Notes: generated by a model not told the origin, from the sequence alone. Counted from the stretch's first letter, positions 50,301 to 59,083 are shown. The stretch is DNA of 64,000 bases from Flavobacteriaceae bacterium (GCA_003443635.1 CP031964.1:2140321-2204320); one strand, 5' to 3'. A program made the numbers and translations.

Positions 50301-53300
50301 CAAGCACAAACGTATCTTGTTTCGGTGAAGCAGATGGAACAATAACTATATCTGGTCTTAGTGCTGGAGCAACTACTACAATCACACTTGATGGTGGTAA
50401 TGGAGATGATCTTAGTGCACAAACTGTGTTCGGTCCTGGTACATATACTATAACAGCTTCTGCAGATGGTGGAAATACTGGAGATGTATGTACTGCAATT
50501 GCTCAAGTAACAATCACTGAACCAATACAAGTAACTGTTGATGCTACAAGCACAAACGTATCTTGTTTCGGTGAAGCAGATGGAACAATAACTATATCTG
50601 GTCTTAGTGCTGGAGCAACTACTACAATCACACTTGATGGTGGTAATGGAGATGATCTTAGTGCACAAACTGTGTTCGGTCCTGGTACATATACTATAAC
50701 AGCTTCTGCAGATGGTGGAAATACTGGAGATGTATGTACTGCAATTGCTCAAGTAACAATCACTGAACCAATACAAGTAACTGTTGATGCTACAAGCACA
50801 AACGTATCTTGTTTCGGTGAAGCAGATGGAACAATAACTATATCTGGTCTTAGTGCTGGAGCAACTACTACAATCACACTTGATGGTGGTAATGGAGATG
50901 ATCTTAGTGCACAAACTGTGTTCGGTCCTGGTACATATACTATAACAGCTTCTGCAGATGGTGGAAATACTGGAGATGTATGTACTGCAATTGCTCAAGT
51001 AACAATCACTGAACCAATACAAGTAACTGTTGATGCTACAAGCACAAACGTATCTTGTTTCGGTGAAGCAGATGGAACAATAACTATATCTGGTCTTAGT
51101 GCTGGAGCAACTACTACAATCACACTTGATGGTGGTAATGGAGATGATCTTAGTGCACAAACTGTGTTCGGTCCTGGTACATATACTATAACAGCTTCTG
51201 CAGATGGTGGAAATACTGGAGATGTATGTACTGCAATTGCTCAAGTAACAATCACTGAACCAATACAAGTAACTGTTGATGCTACAAGCACAAACGTATC
51301 TTGTTTCGGTGAAGCAGATGGAACAATAACTATATCTGGTCTTAGTACTGGAGCAACTACTACAATCACACTTGATGGTGGTAATGGAGATGATCTTAGT
51401 GCACAAACTGTGTTCGGTCCTGGTACATATACTATAACAGCTTCTGCAGATGGTGGAAATACTGGAGATGTATGTACTGCAATTGCTCAAGTAACAATCA
51501 CTGAACCAATACAAGTAACTGTTGATGCTACAAGCACAAACGTATCTTGTTTCGGTGAAGCAGATGGAACAATAACTATATCTGGTCTTAGTGCTGGAGC
51601 AACTACTACAATCACACTTGATGGTGGTAATGGAGATGATCTTAGTGCACAAACTGTGTTCGGTCCTGGTACATATACTATAACAGCTTCTGCAGATGGT
51701 GGAAATACTGGAGATGTATGTACTGCAATTGCTCAAGTAACAATCACTGAACCAATACAAGTAACTGTTGATGCTACAAGCACAAACGTATCTTGTTTCG
51801 GTGAAGCAGATGGAACAATAACTATATCTGGTCTTAGTGCTGGAGCAACTACTACAATCACACTTGATGGTGGTAATGGAGATGATCTTAGTGCACAAAC
51901 TGTGTTCGGTCCTGGTACATATACTATAACAGCTTCTGCAGATGGTGGAAATACTGGAGATGTATGTACTGCAATTGCTCAAGTAACAATCACTGAACCA
52001 ATACAAGTAACTGTTGATGCTACAAGCACAAACGTATCTTGTTTCGGTGAAGCAGATGGAACAATAACTATATCTGGTCTTAGTGCTGGAGCAACTACTA
52101 CAATCACACTTGATGGTGGTAATGGAGATGATCTTAGTGCACAAACTGTGTTCGGTCCTGGTACATATACTATAACAGCTTCTGCAGATGGTGGAAATAC
52201 TGGAGATGTATGTACTGCAATTGCTCAAGTAACAATCACTGAACCAATACAAGTAACTGTTGATGCTACAAGCACAAACGTATCTTGTTTCGGTGAAGCA
52301 GATGGAACAATAACTATATCTGGTCTTAGTGCTGGAGCAACTACTACAATCACACTTGATGGTGGTAATGGAGATGATCTTAGTGCACAAACTGTGTTCG
52401 GTCCTGGTACATATACTATAACAGCTTCTGCAGATGGTGGAAATACTGGAGATGTATGTACTGCAATTGCTCAAGTAACAATCACTGAACCAATACAAGT
52501 AACTGTTGATGCTACAAGCACAAACGTATCTTGTTTCGGTGAAGCAGATGGAACAATAACTATATCTGGTCTTAGTGCTGGAGCAACTACTACAATCACA
52601 CTTGATGGTGGTAATGGAGATGATCTTAGTGCACAAACTGTGTTCGGTCCTGGTACATATACTATAACAGCTTCTGCAGATGGTGGAAATACTGGAGATG
52701 TATGTACTGCAATTGCTCAAGTAACAATCACTGAACCAATACAAGTAACTGTTGATGCTACAAGCACAAACGTATCTTGTTTCGGTGAAGCAGATGGAAC
52801 AATAACTATATCTGGTCTTAGTGCTGGAGCAACTACTACAATCACACTTGATGGTGGTAATGGAGATGATCTTAGTGCACAAACTGTGTTCGGTCCTGGT
52901 ACATATACTATAACAGCTTCTGCAGATGGTGGAAATACTGGAGATGTATGTACTGCAATTGCTCAAGTAACAATCACTGAACCAATACAAGTAACTGTTG
53001 ATGCTACAAGCACAAACGTATCTTGTTTCGGTGAAGCAGATGGAACAATAACTATATCTGGTCTTAGTGCTGGAGCAACTACTACAATCACACTTGATGG
53101 TGGTAATGGAGATGATCTTAGTGCACAAACTGTGTTCGGTCCTGGTACATATACTATAACAGCTTCTGCAGATGGTGGAAATACTGGAGATGTATGTACT
53201 GCAATTGCTCAAGTAACAATCACTGAACCAATACAAGTAACTGTTGATGCTACAAGCACAAACGTATCTTGTTTCGGTGAAGCAGATGGAACAATAACTA

Positions 53301-55279
53301 TATCTGGTCTTAGTGCTGGAGCAACTACCACAATCACACTTGATGGTGGTAATGGAGATGATCTTAGTGCACAAACTGTGTTCGGTCCTGGTACATATAC
53401 TATAACAGCTTCTGCAGATGGTGGAAATACTGGAGATGTATGTACTGCAATTGCTCAAGTAACAATCACTGAACCAATACAAGTAACTGTTGATGCTACA
53501 AGCACAAACGTATCTTGTTTCGGTGAAGCAGATGGAACAATAACTATATCTGGTCTTAGTGCTGGAGCAACTACTACAATCACACTTGATGGTGGTAATG
53601 GAGATGATCTTAGTGCACAAACTGTGTTCGGTCCTGGTACATATACTATAACAGCTTCTGCAGATGGTGGAAATACTGGAGATGTATGTACTGCAATTGC
53701 TCAAGTAACAATCACTGAACCAATACAAGTAACTGTTGATGCTACAAGCACAAACGTATCTTGTTTCGGTGAAGCAGATGGAACAATAACTATATCTGGT
53801 CTTAGTGCTGGAGCAACTACTACAATCACACTTGATGGTGGTAATGGAGATGATCTTAGTGCACAAACTGTGTTCGGTCCTGGTACATATACTATAACAG
53901 CTTCTGCAGATGGTGGAAATACTGGAGATGTATGTACTGCAATTGCTCAAGTAACAATCACTGAACCAATACAAGTAACTGTTGATGCTACAAGCACAAA
54001 CGTATCTTGTTTCGGTGAAGCAGATGGAACAATAACTATATCTGGTCTTAGTGCTGGAGCAACTACTACAATCACACTTGATGGTGGTAATGGAGATGAT
54101 CTTAGTGCACAAACTGTGTTCGGTCCTGGTACATATACTATAACAGCTTCTGCAGATGGTGGAAATACTGGAGATGTATGTACTGCAATTGCTCAAGTAA
54201 CAATCACTGAACCAATACAAGTAACTGTTGATGCTACAAGCACAAACGTATCTTGTTTCGGTGAAGCAGATGGAACAATAACTATATCTGGTCTTAGTGC
54301 TGGAGCAACTACTACAATCACACTTGATGGTGGTAATGGAGATGATCTTAGTGCACAAACTGTGTTCGGTCCTGGTACATATACTATAACAGCTTCTGCA
54401 GATGGTGGAAATACTGGAGATGTATGTACTGCAATTGCTCAAGTAACAATCACTGAACCAAATGAGTTAATCATAACTCTAGACTCTCAAACAGATGTAG
54501 ATTGTACTAATGAAGCTGGTGGTATAATAGTAGTTTCTGTTACAGGTGGTACTGCTCCTTATACTTATACAATTAATGATGCAAATAATACCACTCAAGA
54601 TAATGGCACATTCTCTGATCTAGTAGCAGGTACATATACGATAACTGTTACAGATAATAATGGCTGTACAGATAGTATTATAGATATTGTAATAGATGCA
54701 GCTACAGCCGATACAATTAACCTTAATGGAGCAGCTTGTATTGATGATGGAGTTGTAGATTTAAATAGTTTTTTAGGAAATAATCAAGCTACAGATGGAA
54801 TTTGGGAATTTACTGCAGGTTTAGGTAATCCTGTTATCTTTAACGAGAGTGAAGTAGATCCTTCTAACCTTCCTTTAGGAGATTATGTATTTACCTATAC
54901 AAACTTAAATGCTTTAGGATGTTTAGAAACAACTATACTAACATTAGATATTAATGACGACTGTGTTGTTCTTCCTTGTAATCCAGATGATATGGTAATC
55001 TCTAAAGCAGTAACGCCTAATGGAGATCAATACAATCAATTCTTTACAATTACAGGTCTTGAAACTTGTGGATTTACTATGCAAGTTCAAATATTTAACA
55101 GATGGGGGTCTTTAATTTTCCAATCTAACGATTACCAAAATGATTGGAGCGGAGAGTCTAGTGACAATTCTGTTGGAAGTTCAAACAGAGTTCCAAGCGG
55201 AACATATTATTATATCATAAACCTTCAAAATAGTGGATTAAGACCTTTTTCAGGTCCAATCTATGTAGGAACCAGATAA
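44345..55279 (+). CDS. Giant cell-surface adhesin of the SprB type with 30 tandem repeats
   Basis: 3644 residues. Order: signal peptide ending YSYSQ (about 34); beta-rich N-terminal module (about 40-545) related to that of the 38776 protein; DUF11-like region (about 555-670); a divergent SprB-type repeat (830-910); 30 repeats of 82 residues (911-3370); another diverged SprB-type repeat (3371-3450); an Ig-like part (3452-3545); and a type B sorting domain (about 3555-3644) with FNRWGSLIFQS and SGTYYYIINLQ. Each repeat contains NVSCFGEADGT and GDVCTAIAQVT, giving two cysteines (positions 16 and 73). SprB in F. johnsoniae is the mobile gliding adhesin; this protein has the same architecture, but its exact role is inferred. 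The PorP/SprF gene follows after 12 bp. Confidence 0.9.
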   Translation: MKQLYAILINTNKNFAKLLLAILLITTSFYSYSQVRVPFTPRQSNDPANSGKTIYSVRGDFTMAGNTNLQLVDQTQTQNGNNQMQYVDIDGDNSTFNSSSAYISFSEENGAIQECSNIIYAGLYWTGRSILDSNDPFTVTRDIPTGNTIFQQVTDQLVIRNGEGVIPNTDYTLVITDTGGNDSDMTFTFTSSGTGDTIAFIHRNNGGDQLLDVSVNGGAPVRLLTEEDGDDVRERSADLDPPYLIFDNLGANSGFRIELDELSRNDNNGNVNDDDTNATINVTYIDSVPEVTSVSKTFDKRKVSIKHSSGTYTEVTANANDIFFPINADGSMFSAYAEVTDIVRANGIGEYTVADIALVEGNGGSTGFYGGWGMVVVYENNVMNFRDVTVFDGHAFVIGGNAENIFQISGFNAVQNGPVGVKLGVMAGEGDSPISGDTFNIQRLNNNNDFVTLDRDGNTSGLGATGGNFFNSSVQSDPRVMNPGGTRNPNLTNNTGLDIGIFNIDNPNNSIIDNGQTSTQFRYGSTQDTYIIFNVTFSVDAIVPSPEGIITTDGVSVSDATVEPGQNLAYKFDIRNRGVEAINDTRIVIPVPYTATYVPNSLQATGSTELPLNGNLPTFDPNLGMNGSIVWDLGTLPVPANIDTILASFTFSLKATEECFILLNDNCSPEIIITGDLSGIGAISQNPFTIDLIQGFEQDGICIGRPIPTPLITPIVNIDPFVAANCGTANPLNEFAFCITLGDTTIPFSDIVDLTGNDLNRYPDGFRFFNLPNATENPAGLIEYTQATGFPATIGDITYYAIPEIMFGLPADPSIPICFFDFTITILPPLEVDAIDATNVSCFGEADGSISLTIGGGSGDSTNLAYDWTGPNGFTATTESISNLEPGTYNVTITDTSGIGCTTTAEATITEPIQVTVDATSTNVSCFGEADGTITISGLSAGATTTITLDGGNGDDLSAQTVFGPGTYTITASADGGNTGDVCTAIAQVTITEPIQVTVDATSTNVSCFGEADGTITISGLSAGATTTITLDGGNGDDLSAQTVFGPGTYTITASADGGNTGDVCTAIAQVTITEPIQVTVDATSTNVSCFGEADGTITISGLSAGATTTITLDGGNGDDLSAQTVFGPGTYTITASADGGNTGDVCTAIAQVTITEPIQVTVDATSTNVSCFGEADGTITISGLSAGATTTITLDGGNGDDLSAQTVFGPGTYTITASADGGNTGDVCTAIAQVTITEPIQVTVDATSTNVSCFGEADGTITISGLSAGATTTITLDGGNGDDLSAQTVFGPGTYTITASADGGNTGDVCTAIAQVTITEPIQVTVDATSTNVSCFGEADGTITISGLSAGATTTITLDGGNGDDLSAQTVFGPGTYTITASADGGNTGDVCTAIAQVTITEPIQVTVDATSTNVSCFGEADGTITISGLSAGATTTITLDGGNGDDLSAQTVFGPGTYTITASADGGNTGDVCTAIAQVTITEPIQVTVDATSTNVSCFGEADGTITISGLSAGATTTITLDGGNGDDLSAQTVFGPGTYTITASADGGNTGDVCTAIAQVTITEPIQVTVDATSTNVSCFGEADGTITISGLSAGATTTITLDGGNGDDLSAQTVFGPGTYTITASADGGNTGDVCTAIAQVTITEPIQVTVDATSTNVSCFGEADGTITISGLSAGATTTITLDGGNGDDLSAQTVFGPGTYTITASADGGNTGDVCTAIAQVTITEPIQVTVDATSTNVSCFGEADGTITISGLSAGATTTITLDGGNGDDLSAQTVFGPGTYTITASADGGNTGDVCTAIAQVTITEPIQVTVDATSTNVSCFGEADGTITISGLSAGATTTITLDGGNGDDLSAQTVFGPGTYTITASADGGNTGDVCTAIAQVTITEPIQVTVDATSTNVSCFGEADGTITISGLSAGATTTITLDGGNGDDLSAQTVFGPGTYTITASADGGNTGDVCTAIAQVTITEPIQVTVDATSTNVSCFGEADGTITISGLSAGATTTITLDGGNGDDLSAQTVFGPGTYTITASADGGNTGDVCTAIAQVTITEPIQVTVDATSTNVSCFGEADGTITISGLSAGATTTITLDGGNGDDLSAQTVFGPGTYTITASADGGNTGDVCTAIAQVTITEPIQVTVDATSTNVSCFGEADGTITISGLSAGATTTITLDGGNGDDLSAQTVFGPGTYTITASADGGNTGDVCTAIAQVTITEPIQVTVDATSTNVSCFGEADGTITISGLSAGATTTITLDGGNGDDLSAQTVFGPGTYTITASADGGNTGDVCTAIAQVTITEPIQVTVDATSTNVSCFGEADGTITISGLSTGATTTITLDGGNGDDLSAQTVFGPGTYTITASADGGNTGDVCTAIAQVTITEPIQVTVDATSTNVSCFGEADGTITISGLSAGATTTITLDGGNGDDLSAQTVFGPGTYTITASADGGNTGDVCTAIAQVTITEPIQVTVDATSTNVSCFGEADGTITISGLSAGATTTITLDGGNGDDLSAQTVFGPGTYTITASADGGNTGDVCTAIAQVTITEPIQVTVDATSTNVSCFGEADGTITISGLSAGATTTITLDGGNGDDLSAQTVFGPGTYTITASADGGNTGDVCTAIAQVTITEPIQVTVDATSTNVSCFGEADGTITISGLSAGATTTITLDGGNGDDLSAQTVFGPGTYTITASADGGNTGDVCTAIAQVTITEPIQVTVDATSTNVSCFGEADGTITISGLSAGATTTITLDGGNGDDLSAQTVFGPGTYTITASADGGNTGDVCTAIAQVTITEPIQVTVDATSTNVSCFGEADGTITISGLSAGATTTITLDGGNGDDLSAQTVFGPGTYTITASADGGNTGDVCTAIAQVTITEPIQVTVDATSTNVSCFGEADGTITISGLSAGATTTITLDGGNGDDLSAQTVFGPGTYTITASADGGNTGDVCTAIAQVTITEPIQVTVDATSTNVSCFGEADGTITISGLSAGATTTITLDGGNGDDLSAQTVFGPGTYTITASADGGNTGDVCTAIAQVTITEPIQVTVDATSTNVSCFGEADGTITISGLSAGATTTITLDGGNGDDLSAQTVFGPGTYTITASADGGNTGDVCTAIAQVTITEPIQVTVDATSTNVSCFGEADGTITISGLSAGATTTITLDGGNGDDLSAQTVFGPGTYTITASADGGNTGDVCTAIAQVTITEPIQVTVDATSTNVSCFGEADGTITISGLSAGATTTITLDGGNGDDLSAQTVFGPGTYTITASADGGNTGDVCTAIAQVTITEPIQVTVDATSTNVSCFGEADGTITISGLSAGATTTITLDGGNGDDLSAQTVFGPGTYTITASADGGNTGDVCTAIAQVTITEPNELIITLDSQTDVDCTNEAGGIIVVSVTGGTAPYTYTINDANNTTQDNGTFSDLVAGTYTITVTDNNGCTDSIIDIVIDAATADTINLNGAACIDDGVVDLNSFLGNNQATDGIWEFTAGLGNPVIFNESEVDPSNLPLGDYVFTYTNLNALGCLETTILTLDINDDCVVLPCNPDDMVISKAVTPNGDQYNQFFTITGLETCGFTMQVQIFNRWGSLIFQSNDYQNDWSGESSDNSVGSSNRVPSGTYYYIINLQNSGLRPFSGPIYVGTR
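47075..54454 (+). repeat. 30 tandem copies of a 246-bp coding unit inside the adhesin gene
   Basis: The unit begins at each GAACCAATAC and has a period of exactly 246 bp (82 codons): (54455-47075)/246 = 30. By eye only four positions differ among all copies: silent T to C changes at 49147, 50131 and 53329 (copies 9, 13, 26) and one G to A at 51347 (copy 18, Ala to Thr). Identity therefore extends to nearly all silent sites. A diverged relative of the unit precedes it (46832-47074). Confidence 0.97.
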
Positions 55280-55291
55280 ATTTAACCTATT

Positions 55292-56239
55292 ATGAAAAAA
55301 ATTATTAAGTATAACTTTATTATTGCTGTAGTCGCACTATTTAGCTGTTCATCAGCAATAGCGCAACAACTACCCCAGTTTACGCAATATATGTTTAATA
55401 CCATATCTATTAATCCCGCGTATGCTGGTAGTAGAGGAACATTAAATTTTACTGGGCTTCATAGAAGTCAATGGGTAGGATTAGAAGGTGCTCCAGAAAC
55501 TCAAACCGCTTCTTTACATACACCATTAAGGAATGAAAAAGTAGGCTTAGGTTTATCATTTATTAATGATCATTTGGGATTTGAAAATTTCTCTTATGTT
55601 TATGGAGATTTTTCTTATACAATTCAAACTGGTCTAAAAACAAAACTTGCATTAGGTCTAAAAGCTGGATTTACTTTTTTTAACCTTGATCAAGAATTAT
55701 TAACAGATCCAACAGTTATACCTGACCCATTTTTTAATGAATTCTCTAATCGTATTGTTCCTAATTTTGGGGTTGGTGCATATTGGCATTCAGATAGATG
55801 GTATGTTGGTTTATCAGCTCCAAGAATATTAAATAATGATTATAATGAAACCAGAAGTAATGTAAATGCAGAGTTTGTTGCTTTAGAAAGAGTAAATTAT
55901 TTTCTTACCGCCGGATATGTATTTGATCTTAGTGCTCATACCAAATTTAAACCTTCATTTTTAGCAAGAGCCACTAATGGAGCACCGGCATCTTTTGATT
56001 TTACTGCTAACTTCCTATTTAATGAAAAATTTTGGTTAGGAGCTGCATATCGTATTAATGAACGTACTGAAGCATTAGGAGCTTTAGCAGATTTTCAAAT
56101 TTCAAAACAGTTAAGAATAGGCTATGCCTATGAATATCCTTTATCAGATTTAAGATCATTTACAGGTGGAACTCATGAAATCTTATTAATTTTTGAGGTT
56201 TTTAAAAGTAAACGTATTAAATCTCCAAGGTACTTCTAA
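55292..56239 (+). CDS. PorP/SprF family type IX secretion outer membrane protein (partner of the giant adhesin)
   Basis: 315 residues with a signal peptide ending AIAQ and the family start LPQFTQYMFNTISINPAYAG. The beta-barrel-like pattern continues to TGGTHEILLIFEVF. It resembles the protein at 41918 closely in N-terminus and layout. It is 12 bp after the adhesin stop and 12 bp before the OmpA-family gene, consistent with an operon for making, exporting and anchoring the adhesin. Confidence 0.93.
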   Translation: MKKIIKYNFIIAVVALFSCSSAIAQQLPQFTQYMFNTISINPAYAGSRGTLNFTGLHRSQWVGLEGAPETQTASLHTPLRNEKVGLGLSFINDHLGFENFSYVYGDFSYTIQTGLKTKLALGLKAGFTFFNLDQELLTDPTVIPDPFFNEFSNRIVPNFGVGAYWHSDRWYVGLSAPRILNNDYNETRSNVNAEFVALERVNYFLTAGYVFDLSAHTKFKPSFLARATNGAPASFDFTANFLFNEKFWLGAAYRINERTEALGALADFQISKQLRIGYAYEYPLSDLRSFTGGTHEILLIFEVFKSKRIKSPRYF

Positions 56240-56251
56240 ATATAATCAACT

Positions 56252-58150
56252 ATGAAAACAAAATATTTAATCATATTATTAATTTTCAGCAGTTCGTTCT
56301 CGTTTGCTCAAAAGAATGTGGCTGATAAATTTTTCAATAACTATGCTTATATTAAAGCTAGCGAGTTTTATGAAAATGCTTATAATAAAGGAGATGATAG
56401 CGAGCATGTATTAACACGATTAGGGGATTGTTATTATAATAATTCTAATTCTGAAAAAGCAGCTTACTGGTATAAATTAGCATTAGAAAAATATCCTAAA
56501 TTAAATACTGAGTATATTCTTAAGTATGTACAAACTCAACAAAGTTTAGGTAATTATGATGAAGTTGATAAATGGTTAACTTCTTTAAATGAATCAAAAC
56601 GTAAAAATTCTGAAGAGATTAAAGCATTAATTTCTACTGAACAAACTTTTGTTGATATAAAAAATTTAGAGTTAAATTCTGAGTTTTCCGATTTTGGTGC
56701 TATAGTTTATAACAATAAAATATTTTTTGCTTCTAGTAGAAATACTTTTGATGATACTGGTAATAGGAAGTATGGGTGGAATGATGAACCTTTTTTAGAT
56801 ATATATGAAGCTACAGTAACTGGAGAAGAACAAGTAATAAGTAATATTAATTTAATTAATGCTTCAAAAGTAAATACTAAATATCATGAAGCTTCAATTG
56901 CCCTTACTAATGATGGTAAAACATTATATTTTACTCGAGATAATGTAAATAAGCGAAATCGATTAGGGTATGATGATGAAGGAACAACACATTTAAAAAT
57001 ATATAGAGCAACTTTAGAGAATGGAAGCTGGGAAAATATTGAAGAGTTACCTTTTAATGATGATGTATCTTCAACTGGTCATCCAACTTTAAGTTTAGAT
57101 AATAAAAAATTATATTTTGTTTCTGATAGAGAAGGTGGTTTTGGGAGCACAGATATTTATGTAGTAGATATTTTAGAAGATGGTAAATTTAGTGAGCCAA
57201 AAAATTTAGGGGATAACATTAATACTTCAGGTAGAGAAATGTTTCCTTTTATTGCTAAAGATAATATGCTTTATTTTTCATCAGACGAAAATATAAATAT
57301 AGGTTTATTAGATATTTTTAAATCAAATATTTTAAATGATAGTAATGCTCAAGCAGAAAATTTAGGAGCACCTTATAATAGCGGATATGATGATTTTGCT
57401 TTCTTTATAGATACAGATAAAGAGTCTGGTTATTTCTCATCTAATCGTCCTGGTGGTAAAGGAGGTGATGATATTTATAGCTTTAACACCTACCAATGTC
57501 AACAAATAATTAAAGGTACAGCTAGAAATATTAAAACCAATGAGATATTGCCCAATGTAACCGTTAAATTAATTGACAATACTGGAAAAATCATAAAAGA
57601 AACTACATCATCTGCAACTGGAGAATATCAATTTGAAGATGTTAATTGTGATGAAGATTTTACTATTTTAGGATCTGTTCCTGATTATAAGGATGATACT
57701 AAACAAGTTAGAACATCTGCTATTAAAAACACAGATTCTACTGTCGATTTATTTTTAACTCCTTTAGTAGATAATTGTGAAATTGTAATAAATCCAATAT
57801 TCTTTGATTTTGATAAATGGAATATTAGAGCTGATTCTAAAGCTGAATTAGAAAATATTGTTGATGTGATGAATCAGCATCCTGAAATGGTTATTAAAAT
57901 TGAATCGCATACAGATAGTAGAGGTACAAACAGATACAATATGAGGTTATCAGATAGGAGAGCTAAATCTACTAGAGATTATCTAATCTCAAGAGGAATA
58001 GATGCTTCTCGCTTTGAAAGCGCTATTGGTTACGGCGAATCTCAATTGATTAACGAATGTAATGACGATAATAGGTTTAGATGCTCTGAAGCTAAGCATC
58101 AAGAAAATAGAAGATCACATTTCTATATTGTAGATTGTGAAGAAGATTAA
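56252..58150 (+). CDS. OmpA family protein with TPR and PD40-like repeats
   Basis: 632 residues. Signal peptide ending FSFAQ (about 19); TPR-like helices (25-125); WD40-like PD40 beta-propeller blades (about 150-400), visible in repeats such as LYFTRDN, LYFVSDREGG and GYFSSNRPGG; a carboxypeptidase-regulatory-like domain (about 425-500); and an OmpA peptidoglycan-binding domain (about 511-632) with IFFDFDKWNIR and HTDSRGTNRYN. Such proteins commonly follow PorP/SprF genes and may link the export site or adhesin to the cell wall (inference). Last gene of the operon, with a terminator. Confidence 0.92.
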   Translation: MKTKYLIILLIFSSSFSFAQKNVADKFFNNYAYIKASEFYENAYNKGDDSEHVLTRLGDCYYNNSNSEKAAYWYKLALEKYPKLNTEYILKYVQTQQSLGNYDEVDKWLTSLNESKRKNSEEIKALISTEQTFVDIKNLELNSEFSDFGAIVYNNKIFFASSRNTFDDTGNRKYGWNDEPFLDIYEATVTGEEQVISNINLINASKVNTKYHEASIALTNDGKTLYFTRDNVNKRNRLGYDDEGTTHLKIYRATLENGSWENIEELPFNDDVSSTGHPTLSLDNKKLYFVSDREGGFGSTDIYVVDILEDGKFSEPKNLGDNINTSGREMFPFIAKDNMLYFSSDENINIGLLDIFKSNILNDSNAQAENLGAPYNSGYDDFAFFIDTDKESGYFSSNRPGGKGGDDIYSFNTYQCQQIIKGTARNIKTNEILPNVTVKLIDNTGKIIKETTSSATGEYQFEDVNCDEDFTILGSVPDYKDDTKQVRTSAIKNTDSTVDLFLTPLVDNCEIVINPIFFDFDKWNIRADSKAELENIVDVMNQHPEMVIKIESHTDSRGTNRYNMRLSDRRAKSTRDYLISRGIDASRFESAIGYGESQLINECNDDNRFRCSEAKHQENRRSHFYIVDCEED

Positions 58151-58169
58151 CAATAGTAAATATTAACTA

Positions 58170-58205
58170 TAAAAAAGCCATTCTTTATTTAGAATGGCTT
58201 TTTTA
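58170..58205 (+). terminator. Intrinsic terminator after the adhesin operon
   Basis: A stem AAAAAAGCCATTCT / AGAATGGCTTTTTT with a short loop and T-run, 20 bp after the OmpA-family stop. The rest of the gap to 58502 is AT-rich, with one further terminator (58436-58475) for the opposite strand and no gene. Confidence 0.85.
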
Positions 58206-58435
58206 TGACTCTTAATCAATTAAATTACTTTAAATTGTATACATTAAATGATTCTTAATTCTAACAATTATCATCGTTAGTGCCTATTATGGTTTATTAA
58301 CTAAGTTAAGTTAATAATGAATTACATTCCTATAATTCACATACTATTAAATTAAAAACCTCTTCTCTCAACTTAATTCTTAATTATATACTTTTAGACA
58401 TTTATAATTTAAATAATCTTTATAAAGTATTTATA

Positions 58436-58475
58436 AAAAGAAAGATTGCTTTTAATTAAAAGCAATCTTTCTTTT
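58436..58475 (-). terminator. Strong intrinsic terminator after the CAP lipoprotein gene
   Basis: A perfect 18-bp stem AAAAGAAAGATTGCTTTT / AAAAGCAATCTTTCTTTT around a 4-nt loop AATT, about 27 bp past the minus-strand stop. The longest perfect stem in the window. Confidence 0.85.
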
Positions 58476-58502
58476 GAATACATTCTATAAACTAAATTTC
58501 CT

Positions 58503-58994
58503 CTATTTTTTTACAAAAATATTAGTGTAATACCATTTCCCTTCTTCATCTTGTTCAGCAGATATATCTGAAGCAGTAAACTCTCCTTCTATATTTTCTC
58601 TATGACCTTCACTATTTAACCATGCATTCACTACAGATTCCGCTGTTGTATATCCAAATGCCAAGTTCTCAGATACTCTTACCGCTCCAACAGAATTTTC
58701 TAAGTTTGTCTTTCTTCTAAAAAAATTAGCATGAGAAACATCCTCATTCTCTATCATATAATCTGTATGTGTGTATGCCTCTGCTTTAATTCTACTCATA
58801 TCTTCTAAAGTAGGCAATCCTATATTTATTCTATGTTGATTGATAAGTTCTAAAATTTCAATTTCTATAGTTTTTGTTTCTGGAACAAAAGAACTTGTGA
58901 TTTCTGCAACTTCATCTTCAATAGAATTTGAGGAGCAGGAAAAAGACAATAATACGATTAATACCATTGCTGGCAATATAGTAGGTAACTTCAT
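58503..58994 (-). CDS. CAP-domain (SCP/YkwD-like) lipoprotein
   Basis: 163 residues. Lipobox LLSFSC puts the lipidated cysteine at residue 20. The CAP domain shows LINQHRINIGLPTL, DVSHANFFRR and VNAWLNSEGHRENIEG, the standard bacterial signature with its two histidines. Function of bacterial CAP lipoproteins is mostly unknown; proteolysis or lipid binding have been suggested for the superfamily. Single gene preceded by a striking palindrome-rich stretch. Confidence 0.9.
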   Translation of the reverse strand: MKLPTILPAMVLIVLLSFSCSSNSIEDEVAEITSSFVPETKTIEIEILELINQHRINIGLPTLEDMSRIKAEAYTHTDYMIENEDVSHANFFRRKTNLENSVGAVRVSENLAFGYTTAESVVNAWLNSEGHRENIEGEFTASDISAEQDEEGKWYYTNIFVKK

Positions 58995-59083
58995 TTTGTA
59001 GGTTATTTAAGATTTGGTTCAATAAATATAAATCCCTACTTATAAGTGAAGTGTTAATAAAATGTTAAAATCGATAAACTACG

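Noticed and set aside
46994-54442. A 2482-codon open frame antisense to the adhesin array
   Set aside because: The repeat period (246) is a multiple of three, so any stop-free antisense frame in one unit stays open through all 30. Its product would be Cys/Ser/Thr-rich low-complexity sequence with no start context.
47075-54454. CRISPR-like or non-coding satellite array
   Set aside because: Units are contiguous, without spacers, stay in the adhesin reading frame, and encode SprB-type domains.
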